From assembly GCA_002299495.1 (NCBI GenBank), contig DBNZ01000101.1, forward strand, positions 1 to 18,031: a stretch of DNA of 18,031 nucleotides. Reading direction: 5' to 3'. Of the stretch, positions 6,443-14,436 are shown one piece after another (within the stretch, counting starts at the first letter, position 1; each line of letters opens with the position of its first letter). The notes under the pieces are model-generated. The model had not been told where the DNA came from, made no database searches, and saw only the letters and a program-made list of their open reading frames with translations. The position numbers were made by a program, and so were the translations under genes. This DNA is from Methylococcaceae bacterium UBA659. GTDB lineage: Bacteria > Pseudomonadota > Gammaproteobacteria > Methylococcales > Methylomonadaceae.

Positions 6443-8344
6443 TTGTTAGTTGAGATCATAGGCCATTCGGATTATGGACCTGCCCCAAAAGCCAAGGCTA
6501 GGCATGAATTTCCTATCCTTAACCGATGGCTTGTCCTAGGCCTGCTGGCTTTGTTGCCTTTGTTTACAAACACCAGCCATGCCGCCGACCCGAAACCCTA
6601 TGCGGTCACCCTTGCCGAAACGGGCAATAAAGAACTGGATCAGATTTTAACGGACTCCTCCAATCTGATCCGCTTGCATGAAGCCGCGCCGGTTGGTTCT
6701 TTCGCGCTGGTGGCTAGGGCGCGTGAGGACGTGGAGCGTTTGACCACGGCCTTGCAAAGCAAGGGCTATTATCAGGCCAAAGTCAACATCATCATTGCCG
6801 GTAAACGGCTCGATGACCCGGGCATTTTTGCCACCATCGACCGCTCGCCTGCCGACCCCCCGGTTTCTGTGCACATCGGTATTGATCCGGGACCCTTATT
6901 TAAACTGAGAAAAATCGAAATTACCGGCAATGCGCCCGAACCCGCCTTAGCTTGGTTAGGACTAACCCCGGGTAGCCCGGCGCGGGCGGCACAGGTGCTG
7001 GCGGCAGGGGAAGCTTTGCTGAATCGCTTGCGCGATGAAGGTTACGCCTTGGCAAAGGTTGACGAGCCCGTTGCCAAACTGGACATGGACAGCCATACCT
7101 TAGACGTTACGTTTCAGGTAGAGTCCGGGCAAAAAATTAACCTGGGCAAAATTTCAGTGATCGGATTGAATCGAGTCAAGAAAGACTTTGCCCACCACCA
7201 AGTGGAGTTATCCCAAGGCTCACTTTACAATCCTGCCGCGATTGAAAAAGCCAGGAAAGATTTGCTCAACATTGGCGTATTCTCCAGTGTCCGCTCCAAA
7301 ACCGCTAAAAAATTGGACGCTCAAGGGCGGTTACCGATCGATTTTGTGGTGACTGAACGGCCTTTGCGCTCCACCAGCATTGGCGCCGCTTACTCCACCG
7401 ACATAGGGGGGAGTGTTTCCGCCCATTGGCAACACCATAATGTGATAGGCCGGGCCGAACAACTCAGCCTGAACGCAGGCGTCACCCAAATTGGTGGCAA
7501 CAGCACCACCGGCATCGGCTACAACTTAGGCATGTCTTTCACCAAGCCTGATTTCCTGCACCGCAGACAATCGCTTCAAGCCAGCATTACCGCCTTAAGA
7601 CAAAACTACATCGCCTATGACCAAGAAGGCATCATCGTCCAAACGGGGTTGCTGCGGTTACTTAATAGCTATTGGAGCGTAGGAACAGGCCTGGCGCTGG
7701 AACAGGCGACGGTGACGCAAGAGCAAGTGGTCCGTGATTACACTTTATTCAGCCTGCCCTTGAATGCCAAATATAACAGCATCGACCATTTGCTGGAACC
7801 TACCAAAGGGTTTTTGGCCGCTTTCTCGATCACCCCTTACCAACCCTTGAGGGGGGACGGCTTCAGCACCTTTGTCGTGATTCAAGCCTCGGGTTCGACC
7901 TACCTAGATTTAGGGGAACCCGGCCGGAGCGTACTGGCTTTGCGCGGATTGCTCGGTCATATCGAAGGGGCAGAGCGATTTAGCCTGCCGCCTGACAAAC
8001 GCTTTTATGCCGGCGGCAGCACCACGGTACGGGGCTATAGGTTCCAATCCATAGGTCCACAATTTCCTGGCGGCAATCCCCAAGGGGGCACCGCCATCGC
8101 TACCGGAACCGTTGAATTTCGCCAACGCATTTTGGCAGATTACGGCATGGCCGCCTTTATTGATGGTGGCCAAGTGAGTCCGAATAATATTATGATGTCA
8201 GGCGTCTGGGGCGTAGGGGCGGGCTTAGGCGCACGTTACTACACGCCGTTTGGGCCTATCCGGGTGGATGTTGCGTTGCCGGTCATCCAACTGCCTCATT
8301 CTGGCTCTTTTGAAATTTATATCGGCTTAGGCCAAGCGTTCTGA
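6443..8344 (+). CDS. tamA: TamA, Omp85-family outer membrane assembly protein
   Basis: Outer-membrane barrel of the translocation and assembly module, which with TamB supports envelope assembly (autotransporter insertion, phospholipid transport). A hydrophobic signal segment (about residues 29-41, likely cleaved after SHA or SHAA near 47-48) precedes POTRA-like modules (about 50-310). The C-terminal Omp85 barrel (about 315-633) carries the lid-loop motif VRGY (529-532) and ends in the beta-signal-like YIGLGQAF. The length of 633 exceeds E. coli TamA (577). The only in-frame start is TTG at 6443 without a Shine-Dalgarno, leaving an odd 28-residue extension before the signal; an out-of-frame ATG at 6504 may be the original start. 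The stop overlaps the tamB ATG by one base. Confidence 0.9.
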   Translation: MLVEIIGHSDYGPAPKAKARHEFPILNRWLVLGLLALLPLFTNTSHAADPKPYAVTLAETGNKELDQILTDSSNLIRLHEAAPVGSFALVARAREDVERLTTALQSKGYYQAKVNIIIAGKRLDDPGIFATIDRSPADPPVSVHIGIDPGPLFKLRKIEITGNAPEPALAWLGLTPGSPARAAQVLAAGEALLNRLRDEGYALAKVDEPVAKLDMDSHTLDVTFQVESGQKINLGKISVIGLNRVKKDFAHHQVELSQGSLYNPAAIEKARKDLLNIGVFSSVRSKTAKKLDAQGRLPIDFVVTERPLRSTSIGAAYSTDIGGSVSAHWQHHNVIGRAEQLSLNAGVTQIGGNSTTGIGYNLGMSFTKPDFLHRRQSLQASITALRQNYIAYDQEGIIVQTGLLRLLNSYWSVGTGLALEQATVTQEQVVRDYTLFSLPLNAKYNSIDHLLEPTKGFLAAFSITPYQPLRGDGFSTFVVIQASGSTYLDLGEPGRSVLALRGLLGHIEGAERFSLPPDKRFYAGGSTTVRGYRFQSIGPQFPGGNPQGGTAIATGTVEFRQRILADYGMAAFIDGGQVSPNNIMMSGVWGVGAGLGARYYTPFGPIRVDVALPVIQLPHSGSFEIYIGLGQAF

Positions 8345-11300
8345 TGGTTTCTGCAAGCCTAAAAGTTATCCGAGTTTTGGCGATGACCCTAGCAGGGTTG
8401 CTGGCAACTCTGCTGTTACTGGTGATCGTCATCAATCACCCGCAAGGGCAGCGCTTGATGGCACAAGCGGTGGCCAAACTTTCAAACCAAACCGTCATTT
8501 TGACCGGACTTAGCGGCCCATTCCCCCGGCACCTTGGACTGGAGCGGATCGAATTAGGCGATGCCGACGGCATCTGGCTAACCGTTGACCGGCTACAATT
8601 GGATTGGGACATACCGTCATTGCTTAGCGGCAAAATCCGGCTGCACCGGTTAAGCGCCGGACACGTCGCTTTCGCCCGCTTGCCGTTGCCCGACGCACCG
8701 CCCCCGCCCCCGCCCCGGTTGCCGTTACCTATCGCCGCAACCGAATTAGCCATCGGGCGCTTGGACTTAGCGGCGGCCGTGGCAGGTAAAGACATCAGCC
8801 TGATTGTCATCGGCAGCGGCGAATTTGTTGCGCTAGACCAAGCCCGCGCCAACTTGTTGCTGCAACCGTTGCATAGCCATGATGAATACCGGCTTAACGG
8901 CGAAATCACCCCTGCCAAGGTGGCCATAACAGCCCGCATCAAAGAGAGCCAATACGGCCTGTTAGCAGGTCTCGCCAGGTTGCCACAAGCATACCCGATG
9001 AACCTAGAAGCCCGCTTCCTTGGGCCCCGGTCGGCAATAGACTCGCATTTGCGCCTGAGCTTTGGCCCGTTGACCGCCAGCGCCGAGGGCTTACTCGACT
9101 GGGTAAACGCCAATAACCAACTGGACATAACCGCCCAGACCCCCGCCTTGCCGCTGGTAGATGGCTGGTCTTGGCAAAAAGCCAACTTATCGGCCCGGCT
9201 CACCGGGCGGTTAAGCCAACCTATCATCAATGGCAAATTAGACCTTGACGACCTGAAATCTGCCGAAACAAAAATCGGCAGCATCCAGCTTGCCGTGGAC
9301 TCTGACCAAGACGGCAACCGTTTAACCGGCACCTTAGCCCAAATAACATTCGCCCGATTGCCGACAAACCCCTTGCAAAACCAACCGATCACGCTTTCTG
9401 CCCATTTTTACCCTAGCAAACCTAACCAACCGCTAGACTTTAAGCTAGAGCACAGCGTTTTCAAGGCCTCTGGCAATATCCTCACGCATGCCCCGGCCCG
9501 CGCCCATCTGACCGTTAAATGGGTGGATTTGCAAACCTTTGCCGCCCTCGCCGGGCTTAATCTGCAAGGCGACGCAGTATTTCAAATTGACGGCCATCAA
9601 CTCGGCACAACCACGAACATAGCAGGCAAAGGCACGATAAACCTAAGCGCCGGTGACGAGAAAGTGCTTGCCTTGTTAGGCAAACAGGCCCAATTGTCAT
9701 TAAAGGCTCGGCTCGATAAAAGCGCTTCCGAACTGGACTCGTTTGACCTAAAAGGAAAAAACCTAGTACTGCATAGCCAAGGCAAAATCAGCAAGCAATC
9801 CTTAGTCGGTGAATACCATCTAACCGTCATGGACTTAACCGCTTTAGCCCAGAGCTTAACAGGCAAACTGGTCGTGCAAGGCCAACTCAGCGGGCACCCC
9901 GAGAACTTTATGCTCAGCTCCAACCTGTCCGGGGAATTAGGCTTTGAGGCGGGCGGCCAGCGTCATCCGGAAAAACCCGTCACCGGCAAACTGCAACTAA
10001 ACAACCTGCCAAACGCGCCTAACGGTGAATTCGACGGCAGGTTTTGGTTGGCCGGATCACCGCTCAACATGTCGGTCAACGCAAACAAACAAAAAGCGGA
10101 CGTGGTGGTCGGTATCCAGCAAGCCCATTGGAAATCGGCGCAATTACAAGGCCAACTGACCCTATCCCCGAAAGCCCCTTTTCCGCTCGGAAAAATCACT
10201 TTTAACATAGCCCAATTAGCTGATTTTCAGCCAATAATCGGGCAACCGTTAACAGGCGGCATGAACGGCGAGGTCACCGCCTTGCTGGCCAAAGGCCAAC
10301 CTAGGTTGGATTTAGTGGCCCATGCCCGTCAAGTCAAAATCCACGACCAACTGGCCATGGATCAAATCAGCCTAGCGGCCACCCTGAATGACCCGCTACG
10401 CAGCCTGCAACTTGACGGCAAGCTCTCTGTGGACGGGCTTACCAGGGACGCATTGGGCGGCAAGTTGCAACTCGATTTTGTCGGCCCCCCATCCGCCCTT
10501 ACCTTGCAATTGCATGCGGCCTTAATGGACCCAGCCAACCATCCCATTGCCATCGAGGCCAGTGCGCAAGCCAACGCCGAAGCCCGGCGCCTGCTCATTA
10601 ACCGTTCACAAGTTAGCTGGCGCAAAGAAACTTTAGCCTTGCGGGAGCCATTGACCATCCGTTTTGCCGACGGTTTAAAATTGGATAACTTACGCTTGGG
10701 TTTGCGCCAAGCAACATTGGCTATTGACGGCCAAATCAGCCCCCTACTGGACTTGAACGCCCACCTGAAAGACTTACCCGCCGGTTTAATTTCCGCGCTC
10801 AACCCTAGGCTTAACATGACCGGGACTTTACAGGCCAACGCCCGTTTGACCGGTGCCCCGCACCGCCCGCAGGGTAAAATTGAAATCAACGCGACCGATA
10901 TCACACTCAAACACCAACAACTGAGCCTGCCAGCCGCGCAAATCAAAGCGACGGCGTTATTAGACGGCACCCGAATGGAGCTTACCGGCCAGGCCAAAGT
11001 CAATACCAAAGCCTCCGCCCATATCAACGGGTCTATCCCATTTGACCCTAGCCTCCCGTTACAGCTTCACGCCAACGCGGACATTGATCTGAAACTATCC
11101 GACCCCATACTAACGGCCGCAGGCAGAAGGTTACGCGGGCAGGCCAAATTTCAAGCCGATGTCGCAGGCACCATCGCCCAACCCAGCTACCGCGCCACCC
11201 TTCAACTCGATAAAGCCGATGCGCTAGACCATACCCTAGGCTTTAACATCACCGACATCAACGCCTTGATCCAGGCCGAAAACGGAATCATCCGCATCAA

Positions 11301-12333
11301 TAAATTTGCCGCTAAAGCCGGTGCCGGCCAAATAAACGCCCAAGGCTCAATTAATCTTGACTCCGTGGCAATGCCGATGGACGTCAAGATAACCAGCCGA
11401 AATGCTCGTATACTGGCCAGCGATAGATTAATGGTCAACTTGGATTCAGACCTCGCCCTACGCGGGGATGCCGGCGGCAAATTGCTTGCATTAGGTTCGA
11501 TTTCGATCAACCGCGCCGAAATCCGGATTCCAGAACGGCTACCCGTCCAAATTGCCGTCCTTAACATACCATCGGCAGCGACCGCACAAAAAGAAACCAA
11601 ACCCACCGACAAAACCGGGCTTGGGCTTAACTTGGTGATTTCAGCGCCCGGCAATATCCTGGTCCGGGGACAAGGGTTGGACGCCGAATTATATGGCACG
11701 GTGCGCATAACAGGCAGCCCCGACCAACCGCAACCGGACGGCGTTTTTAAACTTCGCCGAGGCACTTTTACCATCGTCGGCAAGACCCTGGCTTTTAGCG
11801 AAGGCGCGGTCAGCTTCGATGGCGGCAGCTTGACCAACCCTTCCTTGGATTTCACGGCCTCAAGTACCAGCAACCATATCACAGCCATCCTTAACGTCGG
11901 CGGCACCGCCAACAAACCCATCATCCGCCTGAGCAGCGTACCCTCATTGCCTCAAGACGAGGTGTTAGCCAGGCTATTGTTTGACCGCGACGCCGCTAAC
12001 CTTAGCGTGACCGAAATGGTGCAAATCGGCAGAGCACTGGCTTCCTTAACGGGGGTTCATTTCGGTCTCGATGATCCCCTGGAAAATGTCCGGACTAGGT
12101 TGGGTTTGGATAGACTGTCGGTAGGCGCAACCCTGGAAGCCGGCAGGTATGTGATGCCTGGCGTTTATCTGGGCGCCACACAGGGGTTAACGGGCAGCGA
12201 TCCCCAAGCCACCATCCAAATCGACTTGACCAAACAGCTTAAACTGGAAGCCACCGTAGGCGGTGGCACATCTCCCAACATCGCCACACCCAACACCAAT
12301 AGAGTCGGGATTATCTTCCAACACGAGTATTAG
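8344..12333 (+). CDS. tamB: TamB, inner-membrane-anchored translocation and assembly protein (DUF490)
   Basis: Large AsmA-like periplasmic protein that spans the periplasm and pairs with TamA; the family is implicated in lipid transport and outer-membrane protein assembly. The 1329 residues compare with 1259 in E. coli TamB. An N-terminal membrane anchor (about residues 11-30) is followed by a long body of beta-rich repeats with recurrent G-x-L and Q-L patterns. The conserved C-terminal DUF490 region lies roughly in the last 350 residues, with GTVRITGSPDQPQPDGVFKL, EGAVSFDGGSLTNPSLDF and LPQDEVLARLLFD. A proline run (PDAPPPPPPR, near residue 116) interrupts the N-terminal part. Translation is coupled to tamA through a TGATG overlap. 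Confidence 0.95.
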   Translation: MVSASLKVIRVLAMTLAGLLATLLLLVIVINHPQGQRLMAQAVAKLSNQTVILTGLSGPFPRHLGLERIELGDADGIWLTVDRLQLDWDIPSLLSGKIRLHRLSAGHVAFARLPLPDAPPPPPPRLPLPIAATELAIGRLDLAAAVAGKDISLIVIGSGEFVALDQARANLLLQPLHSHDEYRLNGEITPAKVAITARIKESQYGLLAGLARLPQAYPMNLEARFLGPRSAIDSHLRLSFGPLTASAEGLLDWVNANNQLDITAQTPALPLVDGWSWQKANLSARLTGRLSQPIINGKLDLDDLKSAETKIGSIQLAVDSDQDGNRLTGTLAQITFARLPTNPLQNQPITLSAHFYPSKPNQPLDFKLEHSVFKASGNILTHAPARAHLTVKWVDLQTFAALAGLNLQGDAVFQIDGHQLGTTTNIAGKGTINLSAGDEKVLALLGKQAQLSLKARLDKSASELDSFDLKGKNLVLHSQGKISKQSLVGEYHLTVMDLTALAQSLTGKLVVQGQLSGHPENFMLSSNLSGELGFEAGGQRHPEKPVTGKLQLNNLPNAPNGEFDGRFWLAGSPLNMSVNANKQKADVVVGIQQAHWKSAQLQGQLTLSPKAPFPLGKITFNIAQLADFQPIIGQPLTGGMNGEVTALLAKGQPRLDLVAHARQVKIHDQLAMDQISLAATLNDPLRSLQLDGKLSVDGLTRDALGGKLQLDFVGPPSALTLQLHAALMDPANHPIAIEASAQANAEARRLLINRSQVSWRKETLALREPLTIRFADGLKLDNLRLGLRQATLAIDGQISPLLDLNAHLKDLPAGLISALNPRLNMTGTLQANARLTGAPHRPQGKIEINATDITLKHQQLSLPAAQIKATALLDGTRMELTGQAKVNTKASAHINGSIPFDPSLPLQLHANADIDLKLSDPILTAAGRRLRGQAKFQADVAGTIAQPSYRATLQLDKADALDHTLGFNITDINALIQAENGIIRINKFAAKAGAGQINAQGSINLDSVAMPMDVKITSRNARILASDRLMVNLDSDLALRGDAGGKLLALGSISINRAEIRIPERLPVQIAVLNIPSAATAQKETKPTDKTGLGLNLVISAPGNILVRGQGLDAELYGTVRITGSPDQPQPDGVFKLRRGTFTIVGKTLAFSEGAVSFDGGSLTNPSLDFTASSTSNHITAILNVGGTANKPIIRLSSVPSLPQDEVLARLLFDRDAANLSVTEMVQIGRALASLTGVHFGLDDPLENVRTRLGLDRLSVGATLEAGRYVMPGVYLGATQGLTGSDPQATIQIDLTKQLKLEATVGGGTSPNIATPNTNRVGIIFQHEY

Positions 12334-12380
12334 AACGTGTTTTAAAAGTGTCACAAGCGGTTCGAGTGCCACGACGGGTA

Positions 12381-12414
12381 GGATTAAAACCCAGTCATTT
12401 AACCCGTTTTTATT
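12381..12414 (+). terminator. Candidate terminator after tamB
   Basis: GGATTAAA (12381-12388) pairs with TTTAACCC (12398-12405) over eight bases with one A-C mismatch, closing a 9-base loop. GTTTTTATTATT follows. The position 48 bases after the tamB stop fits. The stem is AT-rich and mismatched, so it would be a weak terminator. Confidence 0.5.
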
Positions 12415-12428
12415 ATTGATCCGGCCTT

Positions 12429-12523
12429 ATTCAGTGTTAACCTTCATTCGCCTTGAGCGGGTCGAAAGGCGCATGCGCTGCGACTGGCTCAGCACCAACG
12501 GTTCAAACGTTAAAGGGCTGAAT
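12429..12523. repeat. REP-like intergenic repeat
   Basis: The core (about 12447-12501) has TTCGCCTTGAGCGGGTCGAA, then AGGCGCATGCGCTGCGACT, then GGCTCAGCACCAACGG. This resembles the widespread environmental-bacterial repeat that carries a Ser-Leu-Ser-Lys-like TTCGCCCTGAGC...GTCGAAGGG hairpin ending in CTCAGCACGAACGG. The outer borders ATTCAG (12429-12434) and CTGAAT (12518-12523) are inverted. CGCATGCG in the middle is itself palindromic. It sits after the tamB terminator, in a gap between co-directional genes. The match to the known repeat is from memory. Confidence 0.55.
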
Positions 12524-12730
12524 CAATAGAAGTGGCCGCCAGATAAGAGCCCAGCCCCAGGCCGCAGGACTAAGCCCATTGAATTGCTCAGGAATTATCG
12601 ATAAAGTGGGCAAAATCCGCCCGCCTATTGGCGCTGACGCCCACGCCTACAAGCCAGGCTCCTAGCGCTAACCCCAAGACATCCCCGACATGGATTGGCT
12701 TGGCATCGCCAACCTTAACCCGACACGCTT

Positions 12731-14332
12731 ATGACCACCGCCACCCTGACCCTGGACACGCTCCATTTCGACAACCGCTTCCTCCGCGCACTGCCTGGCG
12801 ACCCCGACACCCGTAACATCCCAAGGCAAGTGGCCGGTGCTTGTTACTCTAGGGTCAACCCCACGCCAGTCAGCAAACCGCAATTGGTGGCCTACGCCAA
12901 AGAAGTCGCCGATTTGCTCGATTTAACGGAGGAGAGTTGCCAATCCGAGGATTTCACCCAAGTATTCGCCGGCAACCGCCTAACCAAAGGCATGGCAGCC
13001 TACGCCACCTGCTATGGCGGGCACCAGTTTGGGGTTTGGGCTGGACAACTAGGCGATGGCCGCGCCATCAACTTAGGCGAAGTCAAAAACCGGCGCGGCG
13101 AACATTGGAGCTTGCAACTGAAGGGTGCCGGGCCAACCCCCTATTCCCGCCGAGCCGACGGTTTAGCGGTGCTGCGCTCGTCGATACGCGAGTTTTTATG
13201 CAGCGAGGCCATGCACCATCTCGGCGTACCGACTACCAGGGCATTATCCGTGGTCGCCACCGGCGAGCCGGTGATGCGTGACATGTTCTATGACGGCAAC
13301 CCAAAACTGGAACCCGGCGCGGTGGTGTGCCGGGTCGCCCCTTCCTTCACCCGTTTTGGCCATTTCCAGATTTTCGCCGCCCGCAATGAGCATGACCGTT
13401 TAAAACAACTGCTGGATTTCACCCTCCGCACCGACTTCCCCGATTTAGGGCAACCCTCTAAAGAAACCTATTTGGCTTGGTTTGCCGAAGTCTGCCGCCG
13501 CACCGCCGAGATGATTGTGCATTGGCAACGGGTCGGGTTTGTGCATGGGGTAATGAACACCGACAACATGTCGGTGCTGGGCTTGACTATCGACTACGGG
13601 CCCTATGGCTGGCTGGAAAACTTTGATTTGAACTGGACGCCGAACACCACCGATGCTGCCGAACGCCGTTACCGCTACGGCAACCAGCCGTCCATCGCCT
13701 ACTGGAACCTGGCGCAACTGGCGAATGCCATTTATCCTCTGATTGGCCAACTACAGCCTTTGCAACAAGCCATCGCTGTCTACCAGGAAAGCTTTGAATC
13801 AGGCTGGCAAGCCATGATGGCGAACAAACTGGGGCTGGCGGCATTCAAACCCGAGACCGACAACGACTTGTGCACACAATTGTTGACGCTGTTGCAAACC
13901 GTAGAAACCGACATGACTTGGTTTTTCCGCAACTTGGCCCTGGTTTCCGCCGATACGGACTGCCCCGATGCCACCCTGATGCAGCCCTTGCAACCGGGCT
14001 TTTACCGCCCCGAGCAATTGACCGCAGACTACCTAGCGAACCTAACGGCTTGGCTACACCGGTATCGGTTCAGGATTCGGCAGGACGGCAGGCCAAACGC
14101 CCAACGCCGCCAGCAAATGGACGCCGCCAACCCCAAATATGTGCTACGCAATTACCTGGCGCAATTGGCCATAGACCTAGCCGAGAAAGGCGATTTCAGT
14201 AGGGTCAACGAATTGTTGGAGGTCCTGCGACGCCCTTACCAGGAACAACCCGGCCGTGAACAATATGCAGAAAAACGCCCCGACTGGGCCCGGCAGCGAG
14301 CCGGGTGTTCGATGCTTTCATGCAGTTCTTGA
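12731..14332 (+). CDS. selO: SelO family protein adenylyltransferase (YdiU)
   Basis: Pseudokinase-fold enzyme that transfers AMP from ATP to Ser, Thr or Tyr of target proteins; linked to redox stress responses. Visible motifs are LHFDNRF (11-17), CYGGHQFGVWAGQLGDGRA (94-112), LKGAGPTPYSRRADG (130-144; Lys131 and, 23 residues on, Glu154, the ATP-contacting pair), and HGVMNTDNMSVLGLTIDYGPYG (272-293). In that last motif Asp278/Asn279/Asp288 match Asp252/Asn253/Asp262 of the Pseudomonas enzyme. The C-terminus ends GCSMLSCSS, where animal SelO has selenocysteine; here it is Cys. The 533 residues exceed E. coli SelO (478). The ATG lacks a clear Shine-Dalgarno. Convergent with the protease gene. 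Confidence 0.95.
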   Translation: MTTATLTLDTLHFDNRFLRALPGDPDTRNIPRQVAGACYSRVNPTPVSKPQLVAYAKEVADLLDLTEESCQSEDFTQVFAGNRLTKGMAAYATCYGGHQFGVWAGQLGDGRAINLGEVKNRRGEHWSLQLKGAGPTPYSRRADGLAVLRSSIREFLCSEAMHHLGVPTTRALSVVATGEPVMRDMFYDGNPKLEPGAVVCRVAPSFTRFGHFQIFAARNEHDRLKQLLDFTLRTDFPDLGQPSKETYLAWFAEVCRRTAEMIVHWQRVGFVHGVMNTDNMSVLGLTIDYGPYGWLENFDLNWTPNTTDAAERRYRYGNQPSIAYWNLAQLANAIYPLIGQLQPLQQAIAVYQESFESGWQAMMANKLGLAAFKPETDNDLCTQLLTLLQTVETDMTWFFRNLALVSADTDCPDATLMQPLQPGFYRPEQLTADYLANLTAWLHRYRFRIRQDGRPNAQRRQQMDAANPKYVLRNYLAQLAIDLAEKGDFSRVNELLEVLRRPYQEQPGREQYAEKRPDWARQRAGCSMLSCSS

Positions 14333-14355
14333 GTTTGGCGCATGAGCGGATGGGC

Positions 14356-14398
14356 TAAAAATCGTAGGGGCGCCGCCCCCTACCGTCACCTTTTAACC
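14356..14398 (-). repeat. REP-like palindromic repeat, copy 2
   Basis: Read on the minus strand this matches 5629-5670 closely. Its core forms a clean hairpin: GTAGGGG (14364-14370) pairs with CCCCTAC (14377-14383) around a 6-base GC-rich loop. It lies between the convergent selO and protease genes, a common location for REP elements, and could also serve as a bidirectional transcription barrier. Confidence 0.8.
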
Positions 14399-14436
14399 AC
14401 TGCCGATAGTTTCTAAATCAAGCCATCGATAAAAGC

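Larger units (their letters stand above)
12334..12730. other. Intergenic region between tamB and selO
   Basis: No gene is supported in these 397 bases. They contain a candidate terminator for tamAB (12381-12414), a REP-like element (about 12429-12523), and a GC-rich remainder before selO. A 14-codon frame (12690-12734) overlaps the selO start as ATGA, but it lacks a ribosome binding site. Open frames longer than this are continuations of tamB shadows. Confidence 0.5.

Noticed and set aside
6249..6449. 66-codon plus-strand open frame before tamA
   Set aside because: No motif, no good ribosome binding site, unusual composition, and it starts inside the nested inverted repeat at 6219-6275.
8436..9392. 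318-codon minus-strand open frame opposite tamB
   Set aside because: Shadow of tamB, whose frame is supported by the membrane anchor, the tamA overlap and the DUF490 end.
14289..14305. CCCGGC/GCCGGG hairpin near the selO 3' end, considered as a SECIS-like element
   Set aside because: The enzyme carries Cys codons at the C-terminal position, and TGA is the ordinary stop after SCSS; bacterial SelO does not use selenocysteine here.
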